A stretch of DNA of 64,000 nucleotides. Origin: Echeneis naucrates. Lineage: Eukaryota > Chordata > Actinopteri > Carangiformes > Echeneidae. Numbering within the stretch: the first letter of the stretch is position 1; the number at the start of each line of letters is the position of its first letter. Under the pieces are notes generated by a model. That model ran no database searches. It saw nothing but the letters and a program-made list of their open reading frames with translations, and had not been told where the DNA came from. The stretch spans positions 186,001 to 250,000 of the forward strand of contig NC_042524.1 in the NCBI RefSeq assembly GCF_900963305.1, read 5' to 3'. This document shows positions 51,016 to 63,988 of the stretch, piece after piece. Made by a program: the position numbers and the translations under genes.

Positions 51016-51159
51016 CGTGCGTGCGCGCTTAAAGTCCCACAATGTGACTCGTGTCCAGCTTGAATCCAGACTATAGCTAGCTCCTGTTCAGTCGGCCCCT
51101 GACAGGAAACTGTTTCTCAGAGAATCAGTTCCATGTAACAGCCCATATTTGTCCCCCGT

Positions 51160-51360
51160 CTGTGAAATTGACGTCTAAAGTCATGTGTTCACATCGGCCG
51201 CACCTATTTGCTCCAGTGGGTGATGTCACAGCCAACTAGAGTCTCTGGATCAGTCCTGTATGTTCCTGAGTTTGTGTTGACAGAATAAAGACAATCAGAT
51301 ATTTGGAGCTGATTTTTCATCATTAATGAGCAGAACTCTTGATCAGATAAAGATAGAAAC
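51160..51360 (-). repeat. dispersed repeat family R1, copy 3
   Basis: Reverse-strand copy: gtgggtgatgtcacagcca, gattgatcctgta-type block, tgacagaataaagacaatca and gatcagataaagatag. It extends past the end of the 25.8 kb copy into gacgtctaaagtcatgtg. Confidence 0.65.
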
Positions 51361-54013
51361 TTCAGAGACATTAAAAAAAAATAAGCAAAACAAAAGAAAG
51401 ACTCTGACTCCAAAAATGAACTAATTACTCATCTTAATCAGATATTGTGACCTTGTGATGAACATCAAAGTCCGGTCTGGACCTGGAATTCTTTCACCTG
51501 ATCTAGATTAAAAGTTGACACAGCAGCTGCTTAGACCTTCGAGCTGAAACATGAAACCTACAAAAAGAACAAACCTTCACAGTAAAGATCTGAACCTTTT
51601 CCTGCCTCACTGCTGCAAAAAGGACCATGTCCTTTCACATCTGTAATATTCTTGGCCGAGACTTTACATTTCTGTTGATCATTTCAAATCAGCTTAATTT
51701 TCTCTTTTTGGGTGGCCATCTTGTGTCTGTAGCTGCAGGAGATAATCCATCGCACCCAGTTAGATGAGGCTTTAGTTCACGTGGTGATGAGGGTGGAACC
51801 AAAAAGTTGCTTTAATGAGTGTTGATCACTGCTGGGAAACATCTAGAAGGGAAATGAAACACAGAGGAAAATATACACACAACGATCCTGTTAACACAAA
51901 GTCCCAGTAACCGTCTTCTACTTACACTTTGAACACCATGAGAAATAACAACATAGTTTAAGGAAAGTAATATTTGTTGTAGGACTCTGATATTGAAATG
52001 TTCCTGAATGTGAGTAAATGAACAATGATGGTGTGTAAGTGACAACTGGCTGTGATGGATTCTGTCATGTGACGACTTCCCTCTATAATTTTCAGATATG
52101 TGATTTGAACAGAGAAAAATACAGTCATGAGGTCATGAGGCTGTCATGAACTGCTCCTCCAGGTTTCAGTTTGTGATTTCTAATTGTTTGGTGTCAGTTT
52201 TCATCACAATGTTGTCTGAATGGAGAAAGTAGTGAACGGAAAAGTTCAACATTTTGGGAAATGTTGAGGTGTGTAATGTGAAGAAATGAGTCAGGAGGTT
52301 TGCCTAGCATAACATAATGAGAACAATAAAAAAGCATCCCTGCTGGACATTAGCATGCTAATGTTAGCCACTGGCTCAAAGCACCGCTTCTCTTGTCTGT
52401 TGTAAACAAACATGTTTCTTGGAACTCTTGGTTAACGTCTCCCTGTTTCCTTATGCTAAGCTAGGCCAAACACCACGTCCCAGTCCCATATCCACACACA
52501 CACAGGAGCTTTGGGAAAATCCCTCACACAAAATTACTACTGACTGTTTTTCAAAATGTTGGACTATAATGTGAAAGCTTGCTTTAAGCTGTTAGCTATT
52601 AACTAGGAGCTAGCTTGTAAGCTTAATGTGCTGTTAACTAAACTCTGACTGGATAAGTAACCAAAGTGGAAAAGAAATGTCTGAAGGGTCAATTCAACCC
52701 AAATTTAATATAAAAAATATGTCCAGAATGAATGTTCCCGTAACAGGCACACACACAAACACACACGCAGTCCCTGTACACACTCTCCTGGTTTGTTGAT
52801 TTGTTTCTGTTGGTCGGTCCATAACACTCAGCATAAGCCTTAACTAAACATATTCTATTATTCTGTAAATCAAAATGTTAAAAAGAAAAAAAGGAAAAGA
52901 AACCTAATGGAGAAGAAGTGGAAATGTGAACTGTAGCTGTTAAATTTTTAGTCCTTCTGTTCATTATTTTCTGCTGTTTTTTCTTAATATTTCTAATCTG
53001 ATGTCTGAGTGCCGTAGTGATGAACGCATCATGTGTGAAAAAATAAAAAGCTTCAGAGCGGAGGATGGGTGTACAAAGTTAGCAGAGAGACTCAGACTCA
53101 TCTCGTCTTTTAGAAATGTTTTTTATTGTATGTGGTTAAAAGAAAAACAATGAAATGGCAATTTGAAAAGCAGTTTGTGAATAAATTAAGTTTAATGAGA
53201 ATTATTTTACAAAGAAAGGGGAAAACTGGCGTCCTGTCTTTTATTATCATTAGCTGCTTTTGTCACATTAAAGGTCCATACTTTATTTTTTTAAAGTTGA
53301 GATTCCATAGGTCTGATGGACATTTTAAAGGTCTGTATTTTATTCAAACTCCTTTACTAGTCTCAGCAGGGAAAGCATCTTTTACTTTGAAAAGTACCAC
53401 TTGATGGGTCTAAGTAAGACTTGGGCAGTGCTTTGGGGCACCAGCTGTTTTGTTGTGACATCAGAAGTCCTGTATGCTGTGTGTGTCAGTCTAAATGCAG
53501 GTGAACAGGTGTGTTGTAATGATCATGTGACTGCATCTCCTCTGACTCTATTTTAAAGCAGCATCAGATTCTCAGCTGTTTTCATGTCAGCCATTAACAG
53601 TTCAACCAATCAACAGACTCCAAACTTGTCTGTGAAGAGTAGTTATGTTGTCTAGGTTGCCAGGCGACAGGAGTCATGACAACCGGTGCCACAAAGAGAC
53701 GAGCTGAACCTTACGAAGACCACAAACAGGACCGAATAGATCCAGAGTTCTATGCACAGGGTCAATGATGACCACGAAGGGGTATGACCAATTTAACCGA
53801 CCACAAAAGACCATCTGTTGGACCGTGGGCGGTCTGGCTCCAGGATCGACCTAACTACATGTCAATAACTCAACGAAAGACTCAAACCTGAAACATGATT
53901 AAATGTGTTTATTATAAACAGGAACTATTAAAATCAAAGTGCAGGTGAAGTTGGCCACAGCCTCTGTCCAATCAGGATGGATGAACAGGTGAGATGTACC
54001 GATCTGTTGCCCC

Positions 54014-54664
54014 TCAGTTTTTCTCAGGGGGGCCACCTTCTGAGGAAGTGGCCTCACAGCCCTCCACCCCCCCGCCACAGGAAGAGGAAGTGACGGCGGG
54101 GGCTGAGGTGACACTGATGGGGACCACCCTCTCTTTCCCGTCAGTCAGCGCTCTCTCCCGGGGCGCCTGGATCTGCAACCGGCCTCCTACCAGGGAACAG
54201 GTGACGGTCTCGGGGTCAACGCCGTCCGGCAGGTCAAAGTCCTGCCTGAACTCCTGACACCTGTAGGAGTAGGAACCTTTCCCATCATCCTGCTTCTTCT
54301 CTGTCCGGCCGCTCACCCTCAGCTTCCTGCCCACTTGTTTGACGGACAGCTCCTCCGGGGAGAAGTCCTTGGTGTCCAGGCTGAGGGCGAAGCTGCTGCC
54401 ATCCCTCCCCAGGTCCTGGAAGGTGATGGGCTTGAAGACACCAGAGGAGGAGGAGGACTGGTCGATCTCATCAAAGATCTTCTGGTGCAGCCTCTCCATG
54501 AACTCCATGTTCTGCCTCATCTCCTGCATGTGGCGGATCATCTCCTGTTCCATGTGGTAGAAGAGTGGCCTAGTCTCAGGCCACAGGCTGCGGATGGGCC
54601 AGTGCAGGTCCACCAACGGCCTCATGGAGATGGGGGACGGCTGGAAGACACTGGGACACAACAT
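54014..54664 (-). CDS. hsp30: HSP30-type small heat shock protein
   Basis: Single-exon gene of 216 residues, as is usual for fish and frog HSP30. It is an ATP-independent cytosolic holdase that keeps denatured proteins soluble. The N-terminus MLCPSVFQPSPISMRPLVDL and WPETRPLFY are HSP30 hallmarks. A helical segment (QEMIRHMQEMRQNMEFMERL) follows. The alpha-crystallin domain (about residues 88-175) includes FALSLDTKDFSPEELSVKQV, GRKLRVSGRTEKK, YRCQEFRQDFDLPDGVDPE and the GRLQIQAP strand. The C-terminus is Ser/Gly/Glu-rich. The promoter upstream has a TATA box and a heat-shock element. A poly(A) signal (aataaa on the minus strand) lies at 53908-53913. Absent from mammals. Confidence 0.95.
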   Translation of the reverse strand: MLCPSVFQPSPISMRPLVDLHWPIRSLWPETRPLFYHMEQEMIRHMQEMRQNMEFMERLHQKIFDEIDQSSSSSGVFKPITFQDLGRDGSSFALSLDTKDFSPEELSVKQVGRKLRVSGRTEKKQDDGKGSYSYRCQEFRQDFDLPDGVDPETVTCSLVGGRLQIQAPRERALTDGKERVVPISVTSAPAVTSSSCGGGVEGCEATSSEGGPPEKN

Positions 54665-54737
54665 CCTGTCAAGAGTTTCTGGAGGTCTGGAGGTTTGGTT
54701 CCAGATCAGTGTTGGTCTGACTGTCTGATGGCCTGCT

Positions 54738-54785
54738 TTTTATATACAGAGACGAACCCTGACGGAAAGTTCCAGCAGCATTCCT
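54738..54785 (-). promoter_or_regulatory. hsp30 promoter: TATA box and heat-shock element
   Basis: On the minus strand, TATATAAAA (54738-54746) lies about 75 bp upstream of the ATG. Directly upstream of it is an inverted GAA-nn-TTC pair (54765-54772) with partial extra units, the core of an HSF1 site. This fits heat induction. Confidence 0.7.
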
Positions 54786-56470
54786 GAGTGTGTCTGTGTG
54801 TGTCTCTGTGTGTCACAGTCTAAAAGCAGCCTGGTATTCCTCAGTCAGGTGTCGCCTCTCAGTTTTGTGTTATTTGTGTTGTTCATTCTGTCATCATCTT
54901 TAAACAGCAACGACAGACAGACTCAGGAAGTGAGCTTTGATACAAAATATGGACCTTCAATAGTCATAAATATGATCAAATAATATTGTATCAATAATGA
55001 ATTAATATGAATAAATATTCTACATCCTGTGAATGTTTCTGGACTAGTTAAAGGTTGAACGGCTCCTGATCATCAGGTGGCATGTGACAGGTGTTGGACA
55101 GACTGGGATCAATGCCGCATCCTCCAGACCTTTTGAGTCCAGGCCATCTTGTGTACTTCATCTTCTGCTATTTCACATGAAAACTTCATGTTAAATGTCA
55201 GAGAGGCAAAATAAGATGGACCTTTCATATAAAATATACTTCTAATGACAGCTGTCAAACCCCACAAAATAACCAAAAAGTACAAATTAAAAATGGCTCA
55301 CTGATGAGCCAAAAGGAATTAGCAGCAGAGGAATTCAAATATTTTATTTGTAATAGTTAGGGTAAATTAAAATTCTTTAGTAAACATTGTGTTACCAATT
55401 ATACTTGATTTGAAATTAATTTGAAAAGGCAACTTCATAAAGTCATTTTCTTTGATTCCCATTCAGCATCTGTTGGTGAGAATTGCTTTAATTTGTTAAT
55501 GAGGCCCAAAAAAAAAACTGTTGTGAGGTTTCATCAAGCCACCTGTTCGATATTTACTGAAAAAAGTGCAAAGGTTCTTCATTTGGATTTGTCATAATTA
55601 AAAAAACAAAACAAATGTTAAACGTAAAAATTAACCTCCTGTCATTTATGTTTCTATTCCAACAATATGCAGCAAGAATGTGAATTTTGGCGATTAGGGT
55701 TAGGGGGTTAGGTAATTAATCTGATGAATCCACAGCTACCCTAAAATTTACCAGACTCAAATTAAAAGATACTGACAGTCTTCCTTTTAATGAAAAAGAT
55801 GGGCCTAAATCTAAAATGGTAAATTATATTAGAATAATATTCACGATTCTCTGCCTTAGTCCAATATCAATTCTCTGTCTATTATTCTGAAATATTAATA
55901 ATTACGATGCAATCACATTTTTCTGAAGTGTAGTGAAGTGAAGTGAAGCTTCACGTACAGATTTAAAATCGACCTTCACTTGTTTTGGTTCTCGGCTTCA
56001 TTTGTGTCAGTAAAATGTTGAAAAGTAAAACTCTTTGGTCACATCCACATTTCTACCTCATGTTCATGAAAAATGTGGCAAAACAGTTCATGTTCAACAG
56101 TTCATAACTAGTTAATTTGGTTTCCAAACTGATACCAAACTATCTAAATATTAGAATAAACAGCTGTTCTCCTGCTTGGTGCAAAGTCAATGTGTCTCAC
56201 CTGACCGGTTCCGGGACAGGTGATTTTTGGAAGTTTTGCCCCGCCCCTTTGTATCACAGACCGTGTCTGCTGATTGGCTGCTGATACAAAACTCATTTTG
56301 ACTCATTAAATTCAGTTTAACCTGATGACAAACACTGTCTGACTTAATCTCCGATGGTCCTGACCGGAAACAGCTGGACAGCAGCCCGAGCCGTTTTTAG
56401 ATGTTTCGGTGTCGATCTGCTGGACTGAACGGGCCCCTGGTCCGGGACCAGCAGTCCGACAGGAAACCGT
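54786..56470. other. hsp30/egr1 intergenic region
   Basis: AT-rich 1.7 kb between divergent genes with no recognisable gene or repeat. A short ttagggttagggggttagg run lies near 55694-55711. Confidence 0.5.
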
Positions 56471-56820
56471 CCAAATAAGGTCTGGGGAAGTGATGACGCC
56501 GCGGGAACACCCCATGTGACGTAGAGCCAAAAAAAGAAAGAAAACCCGATCGGAGCCGTGACGTGTCCGCGGGGTTTCCGGCAATGGCGGCTGGCTCCGT
56601 TCCCGCTCTGAAGTTCACCGGTTCGGGGTCGACCCGCCCCGAGCTGGACCGGACCGGAACGGACGGGACCGACCGGGACACTTGCACTCTGAAACCGGAG
56701 ACCGAACGGAGCCGCGGTGCTTCCGCCTGCAGTCACTCCGCGCGCTCACCGCTCGGGCCAAATATGGGCTTCCTCTGTGCCATAAATGGGGACGTACGTC
56801 ACGCAGGAGTCTATATAAAG
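56471..56820 (+). promoter_or_regulatory. egr1 immediate-early promoter (SREs, CRE, TATA)
   Basis: Three perfect CArG boxes (serum response elements, SRF sites): CCAAATAAGG at 56471-56480, CCAAATATGG at 56758-56767 and CCATAAATGG at 56780-56789. A CRE-type TACGTCA lies at 56795-56801 and a TATA box TATATAAAG at 56812-56820. This arrangement is the known architecture of EGR1 promoters, giving induction by ERK-ELK1/SRF and CREB. The start of transcription should be near 56845 and the ATG at 57103. Confidence 0.88.
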
Positions 56821-57102
56821 CCGCAGCTTCATTGAGAAAAACTCGAGTTCACTTTCAGCAGCAGCAACACGTGGAAACACCCACCGGAAGTAAACATTAG
56901 GGTCCCTGCCCGCTGATTTAGCAGCTTCACTTCCGGTCCACAGGTCCCGGACCCGGACCACGGAGCTCTTGACCCTCCAGCATTGGCTTCCTCCGGGCGC
57001 CGCAGCCCCGAGCGGTACTCATTGCAGCCCGGAGCTCCGGAGCTCGAAGAGCGGCCGTTCTGCTCGCCTGCTGCCGCCTCTGACGCTTCCTCCTCCGGGG
57101 AG

Positions 57103-58420
<1,318 letters not shown>

Positions 58421-58767
58421 CACAGGAGGTTCACCTGCCCCAGGGTGACCTTTGACCTCAGACTAAATGCTTTCTTCCTTGACTTTTGTAGTGAAAAGGT
58501 CAAAGGTCAGCATGGATACATGTTGGAGCAGAAAACGCTGAACCAATGTTCAAACAGGAAACAACTGATTTTAGAGACTTACTGTCCATGTGAGTGTAAA
58601 TATGTCCAGAGTTGTGTTTCCTGTTGTGTTACCTACTGTGTAGGTTTGTGTTTGATTTCATACTTCAGGTGTTTCCTCTACAAAGAGAATTAAACTTCCT
58701 GTCAGGGCCTTTACCTGAGTGATGTCATCAAAAAACCACAAAGGACAAAGCCTGTGATCAAGGCACA

Positions 58768-58807
<40 letters not shown>

Positions 58808-59085
58808 TTCTGTCTCTGCTCTACAGGAAAAAAAACAACTTAGCCCAAATATGGTGTTTCCTGTCTCTCCAGTGGAAGTACTGATGTCCATATTTGGAGG
58901 TTCCCGCGTGCTCCCAGACTGTGTTTTGTGACGTAAAAAGGATGGGCAGGAACAGCAGCCTTCCCCTCCACATGTTGAAGCAGCAAACGGGACTCTGCCC
59001 TGTTCTGAACCCGGAACCCTGCGACAACATATCTATACGTCATCAACAGGTCCTCCCACCGCAGGGGCCGGCCTCCTGGTGTCGT
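58421..59085. other. egr1 3'UTR and flank
   Basis: Probable egr1 3'UTR with a variant poly(A) signal ATTAAA at 58689-58694, then a (CA)n microsatellite at about 58768-58802. No other gene is seen. Confidence 0.55.
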
Positions 59086-59150
59086 GTTTCTGTAGTGTAG
59101 TGGTTATCACATTCGCCTCACACGTGCAAGGTCCCTGGTTTGAAACAGAT
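59086..59150 (+). pseudogene. tRNA-Val(CAC) pseudogene, 3'-truncated
   Basis: The first about 62 nt match vertebrate tRNA-Val: GTTTCTGTAGTGTAGTGGTT, the anticodon loop CCTCACA (CAC) and the T-loop region GGTTTGAAA. The 3' half of the T stem and the acceptor strand are missing, and sequence after about 59147 is unrelated. It cannot fold into a complete tRNA. Confidence 0.8.
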
Positions 59151-59307
59151 CTTTGGCTCTTGTTGTTTTGTTTTTTTTAATCAGGTAGAACTCCGGCTCT
59201 GGGCTGGTCTGGATCTGAACCTGCACTCTGGTTTACATAGAACACAGACAGCATTGGGGGTGGGGCCACAGTTGAGTGACAGATTTAGCCCCATACCTGT
59301 CAATGTT

Positions 59308-59379
59308 TCCACATTAGTATAGTGGTGAGTATCCCTGCTTGTCATGCGGGAGCCTGGGGTTCGATTCCCCCAGGGGGAG
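59308..59379 (+). pseudogene. degenerate tRNA-Asp(GTC)-like copy
   Basis: A 72-nt near-copy of the tRNA-Asp at 22.6 kb. D arm, anticodon GTC and T arm are kept. The acceptor arm TCCACAT against AGGGGGA has two mismatched pairs, and the anticodon stem also has changes. The downstream flank (tttttacttcctgatca) is shared with the 22.6 kb gene. Probably a decaying duplicate, though transcription cannot be excluded. Confidence 0.75.
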
Positions 59380-59502
59380 GACAGATTTTTACTTCCTGAT
59401 CAGACATCCATTCACAGAATTTTATTCAGCTACAGCAGGAAGCACTCAACACGGACCACATGGTTCCTGAGCATCCAGATCACTGAACCGGGGTTCAGTT
59501 CT

Positions 59503-60316
59503 CTAGTCCAGGGTGTAGATGTTCTCCTGGACCGGCCTCCTCATCCGGATCTCATAGATGATGTGCGGAGGCTCCTGGAAGGAGAAGCTGAAGGAGGGAA
59601 TGACAGCTTTTATGTTCTACACATTAAAACACACTAAAATTACACATAACGCACAAATATTAAAGCTGACAGCTGACAGAATCAAAGTTCAGCTCAGGTC
59701 CCTGAAACCTGATAAATGCATAAAAAGATGGGCTCATTTTTCCAGCTGTGGATCCAAAAGATCTCCAGGTCAGTGATCACTGTTTGAATACTGCGCTGCA
59801 TTTGGCAGCAAGTGTGTGTGTGCTGTGTGTATTTTGCTCTTTCAGGGTGTTGTTCTGTCAGTTGTGTAGAGTCTGACGAGAAAATGCCCCAAAAAATCCA
59901 TAAACACTGTGAAAGGTCTGATCCACCAGACTCCACTAACTCCAGGGAGACGCTGGTCCAGGTCCTGGTCCTGGTCCAGGAGAAGGACCAGCAGCTGCTG
60001 TGCGGTTCGGTATCTGGACTCTGGCAGATCTGATGTAATGAACAAAATGAACAAAACCAGTTTCTCACCAGCTGTTCTTCAAGGCTCCTCTGTGAAGTCC
60101 ACCTGAGGAAGACCAGCACACAACAATCAGCTGTGTGTGTGTTTGTTTGTGTCATCGTGCGTGGTGTGTGTCTGTGTGTACGTACGTCTGCAGGCCAGAA
60201 ACAGTGTAACTGACGTCAGGACCATCAGCAGACTGACAGACAGCGAGAGAACAGGAACATTTATCTGAAGAGAGAGAGAAGGTAGAGAGTCCTCTACCTG
60301 GGGAGGTGGTGTCTTC

Positions 60317-60357
<41 letters not shown>

Positions 60358-61388
60358 GGTCCAGTCAGGGGGCGGAGCTACTCACCAAGACAGCATCAGG
60401 GTGCAGCGGTCCAGAGGTGTTCATCCTCGGCTGGTGTGGACGAGACACCACAGCTACACACAGACACACACAATGTGAACTGAGAGCTGACAATGTGGTC
60501 CATAAGTCCGTTCAGGAGTCCTCACCTGTGGCGGCCAACAGCTCCGTCACGTCTGTCGCTGCCGTTGTTGTGGATGTTGATGGCGGAGAACTGGTGACCG
60601 GGGCTGAGGAGGAAGCCCAGGTCTGACTGAGTCTGATCCAGAGACAAAACCAGGACCAGGACCTCTGATCTCAGTGGACTCACCTTTGACGACTCTCAGG
60701 TTCATGATGACCTTCTTGTCGTTGAAGATCCCGTCGATGTCCACCCTGCAGCAGTACGGCCCGCTGTCTGTCCGCCGCACGGCCACGATGTCCAGGTCCA
60801 TCTGTCCGTCCAGGACGTCCCCCGTCAGCCGGTACCGGTCGGACACCTGCAGCAACGGGGAGAGGAGACGAAGCTGACATCACCGTCATCATCACGTTTC
60901 ATCATGTGGGCGGTGTGTCCACAGGGTGACTGGCTGTGATGTCACTGACCTTGGAAATGACGCCGTGGTCGTCGGTCTGGATCAAGATGTTGTTGCACCA
61001 GAAGGTCCCACAGCTGCGACCCCAGCAGACCCGACTGAGACCGAACCGCTTCACGGAGTACTGACAGGACAGGGAGGCCACGCCCCCCTCCGCCACTTTA
61101 AAGGAGGCAACGGACCCAAACTGTTCGACTGCAGGACAAACACACACAGAGAACACGTGTCCACAACAACCACAACAACAGGTCCTGGATCACCGTGACA
61201 ACATTAACTGCTCCTGTCACATGGGAATCGAACACAGCTCTCATGTGTCCTGGACTCAGAGACAGATACTGTCCAGATCCACATTCAGATCCAGACCCAG
61301 AGCAGCTCAGAGTGATGACATCAGTTTGGGTCTTACCTGACAGGAGGAAGAGGACGATGGAGGTCTGCAGTCCCGAGACGGCAGCCAT
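59503..61388 (-). CDS. havcr1: TIM-family receptor (HAVCR1/TIMD4-like), gene 2
   Basis: Eight coding exons on the minus strand: 61337-61388, 60950-61128, 60684-60846, 60526-60603, 60386-60453, 60186-60264, 60069-60102 and 59503-59587. They give 245 residues. Signal peptide MAAVSGLQTSIVLFLLS; an IgV domain split over two exons with all six TIM cysteines (LSC, VCW, RSC, FWC, YCC); the phosphatidylserine-site FND in GIFNDKK; and a short Ser/Thr stalk. The TM helix is VLSLSVSLLMVLTSVTLFLA. The tail is RGLHRGALKNSC, then FSFQEPPHIIYEIRMRRPV and ENIYTLD. If the penultimate exon is not spliced, translation ends at NSW, giving a tail-less form. The exon phases of the tail match TIM gene 1, so the two are paralogues. 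A (CAT)n-type repeat lies in an intron (60318-60357). HAVCR1 versus TIMD4 orthology is open. Confidence 0.82.
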
Positions 61389-61945
61389 CCTGTTTGTGAG
61401 TCTGGTTGTGTTTATTGTCCAGTCAGACAACAACACAGTGTGACTCTGTGATGGAGCCGAGATGGGGGAGTCAGGGTGAGAGGGGGCAGAGACACACTGT
61501 CCCTGTGTCCATTTGTGTGGTTCAGTGTGTCTGTGTGTCAGTGTGTCCTCATCACACACAGTAACACAAGCATCTCTTTGTTCTCATCGAATTCATTTTT
61601 TGTTTTGTTTCTCCCAAACAGAACCCGAGGCTTTTAATTTGAAAAGGATCACATTCATTTCACTACAACGCGTTTTACTTTCAAATATAAAATATAATCA
61701 GAGTCCCAACAAACTAATGCTGTTTGTTTGTTTATTGATCATTTTAACTGATTAATAAAGTTCTGATTCTGGTTTACAGAGTTTGCTCTCATCATCTTTA
61801 CAATCATTATCATCATCATCAACATGGTGAACCCGGTGTTAACCTGGAAGTTACCTCGCTAAACTGAAATCCAGCTTTGTGATCCTGTGTCTCTGGATCC
61901 ATGGGTGGCCTGAGGAGACACACCTACACCCCTGAAATATTCTGA
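61389..61945. other. TIM gene 2 upstream region
   Basis: Between the TIM gene 2 start and the 3' end of the unrecognised gene, both on the minus strand. It contains CA-rich DNA and a short AT-rich part; no gene is seen. Confidence 0.5.
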
Positions 61946-63844
61946 TTACTGAGACATTAAGGCTAAGGACCAAGACCGGGGTTTTATAACATCTCCAGGA
62001 CCAGGACCAGGTCTTTTGAGGAGACGCCATGGACTTCTTTTAATATGACCCTCAGCTTCCTTCAAAGAGTCAAAGTTGTCACGATACACAATCTCGTCCT
62101 GCTCACACGGTGTCACACTCAGTTTGTCAGGATCAAACTTCAGCACCTGAAAAAGCCAGAGACCACAAGAAGAAGAAAAGGGTTAGCAGATGCTAGCTGA
62201 AGAAGTTCAGGAAACTCCTCAGGTCTGAAGAACCTTAGGCTGACCTATATCTGGATTCGGGACTAGACTCAGGACTTGTCCCTGCATCTGTCTGGTAAGG
62301 AGAAACTGGGGGAACTCACTTGATCTTTTTCCATGTGCAGAGCAATGGCGACGTTATCCCAGATGTAGTAAATTCCGCGGTTCAGTTTATCAGCCCTGAA
62401 CTGGTTCTCCTCAGGTATCTTGACCAGCTCGTATCTGAAACAGTTCGGGATCCTGAAAATCCTCATGTTGTTTACAGGAACACAATAAACACTCAACATT
62501 TAGTGTTCATCTTCAGGACCACACAAGTCCTGAAGACTAGACAAAGACTGACCCTTACAGGCTCCTTAAGGAGGTGACCTCTGACCTTTGACCTGTGACC
62601 TGGAACCAGGCAATGAGTCAAGACATTTCCCCTAGACTTCAATATATTCTGGATTTTTCACAGCTGGCAGAATCGCCCCCTGATGGTCAGCAGATACAAT
62701 GAAGGTTTAGAGGCAGTCTGTGGTCTTACCTGTGTGTACTACACATGGCCTGAGCCGTCCAGATGAACTGTCCATCTCTGTAGTAACAGACGGTGCCCGG
62801 GTCGTCCCCTAGGAGAGGGTAGTCCTCATACTGCTGATGGTCCGGGCTGTGGACCAGAACCACGTACATCACTTCTTTTTTGTACAGGATGGTCTCAAAC
62901 GCCCGCAGAACCGGAGCAGCACCTGAGCAGAACTGGAACCAAGAAGAAACTTTTAATGGACGACTCAGTGACGTCACTGACATCACTGACTCACCTGGAC
63001 AAGAAGCAGGAGCAGCAGGAGCCCTAATTGGCTGTCATGATTCAGTCATTCAGTTATGAAATGAGGTTTGTGTTTCTATATGTATGCATGTTTGTGCATA
63101 TGTGTGTGTCCGTGTGTATTAAAATGGCGTTGTGTTGCTGATGTCTCCACAGACTTCTATTATCAAAGTATTTCTAATTCTGATTCTCTCACTAATCAAG
63201 CTTAAGCAGACAGTTGGACAACTGATCCTGGGTGTGACTCAGTTATCAAACTGTTGTTGAGTCTAGTTTCAACAGGAAAGTGAAACAGAGCTGTTAATGC
63301 TTCGTCACTCTTTATGGACCGACTCACTGACTGGCCCTACCTGCTGGCTGTAGGCGTTCAACACATCCTCCACTGAGACAGTGAAACGGTAAGAACCCAG
63401 CCTGGATGTCTTCAGGAAGGCAGGAGAGGTGGCAAAGTGTTCCAGGAACCTGGCTTCAGCCTGGGCCTGAGGCGTAATCAGGTCTGGGTACTTGTTCTGC
63501 AGGAACCTGGCCTCGGCTGATGTGATGTCCTCAGGTCTCAGATTCAGACTCCACCACACCAGAGGTGGTCTGTCCTCGGTTATGTTTGGGTTCCTGAAGC
63601 CACCATCCTCCTGGATCTTCATAAATGCAGTAAGATGTGTGTCGTGTTTCAGATGAGACACATGAAACTCAGGCTGAGGATAAGACGGGACATCATTGAA
63701 GATGTAATTTTTAGTTTGATTTTCTCCGGTCCTGTTGAAAAGACAAGCTTGAACTGTCAAATCCCTCCGGCTCAGGTGTAGGCCCCTCACAAAATATTCA
63801 TTTGGAAACCTGACATGTCGATGTTCCATTATCAGATGAGCCAT
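61946..63844 (-). CDS. unrecognised protein, 346 residues, four exons
   Basis: Exons on the minus strand: 63341-63844, 62730-62932, 62320-62452 and 61946-62146. All phases close, and the ATG at 63842-63844 begins MAHLIMEHRHVRFPNEYFVR. I do not recognise the family. The protein is soluble-looking: no signal peptide or membrane helix, with evenly mixed, aromatic-rich sequence (FNRTGENQ, PPLVWWSLNLRPEDITSAEA, GIYYIWDNVAIALHMEKD). The first exon looks like one domain (about 168 residues). Residues about 169-280 contain YVVLVHSPDH, CYYRDGQFIW and ENQFRADKLNRG, which look like a compact alpha/beta fold. The C-terminus is basic and probably disordered. An ISRE-like motif about 145 bp upstream suggests, but does not prove, interferon induction. 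The consistent exon structure argues for a real gene. Confidence 0.8.
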
Positions 63845-63988
63845 GATGTTGATTCAAAGATCAATAAAACGTCCTGACTGCACTGACAGAACAGACTTTG
63901 AGCAGGAGGTGTTTGGGTTAAAACTGACCCCGCCCTGAATGAAGCCACATCCACATCAGGGAAACATCACATGCTTTCGTTTTTGGGG

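Larger units (their letters stand above)
50275..53907. other. fam53c/hsp30 intergenic region
   Basis: Holds the fam53c 3' flank, a (GT)n tract, one reverse R1 copy, a weak palindromic repeat (53443-53470) and AT-rich DNA (51.3-53.4 kb). Open frames at 51812-52045 and 53126-53404 have no recognisable domain. No gene is supported. Confidence 0.5.

Noticed and set aside
60065-60102. Simple terminal exon of TIM gene 2 ending NSW
   Set aside because: A strong donor and a downstream exon encoding the conserved ENIYTLD tail fit better; the short form is kept only as an alternative product.
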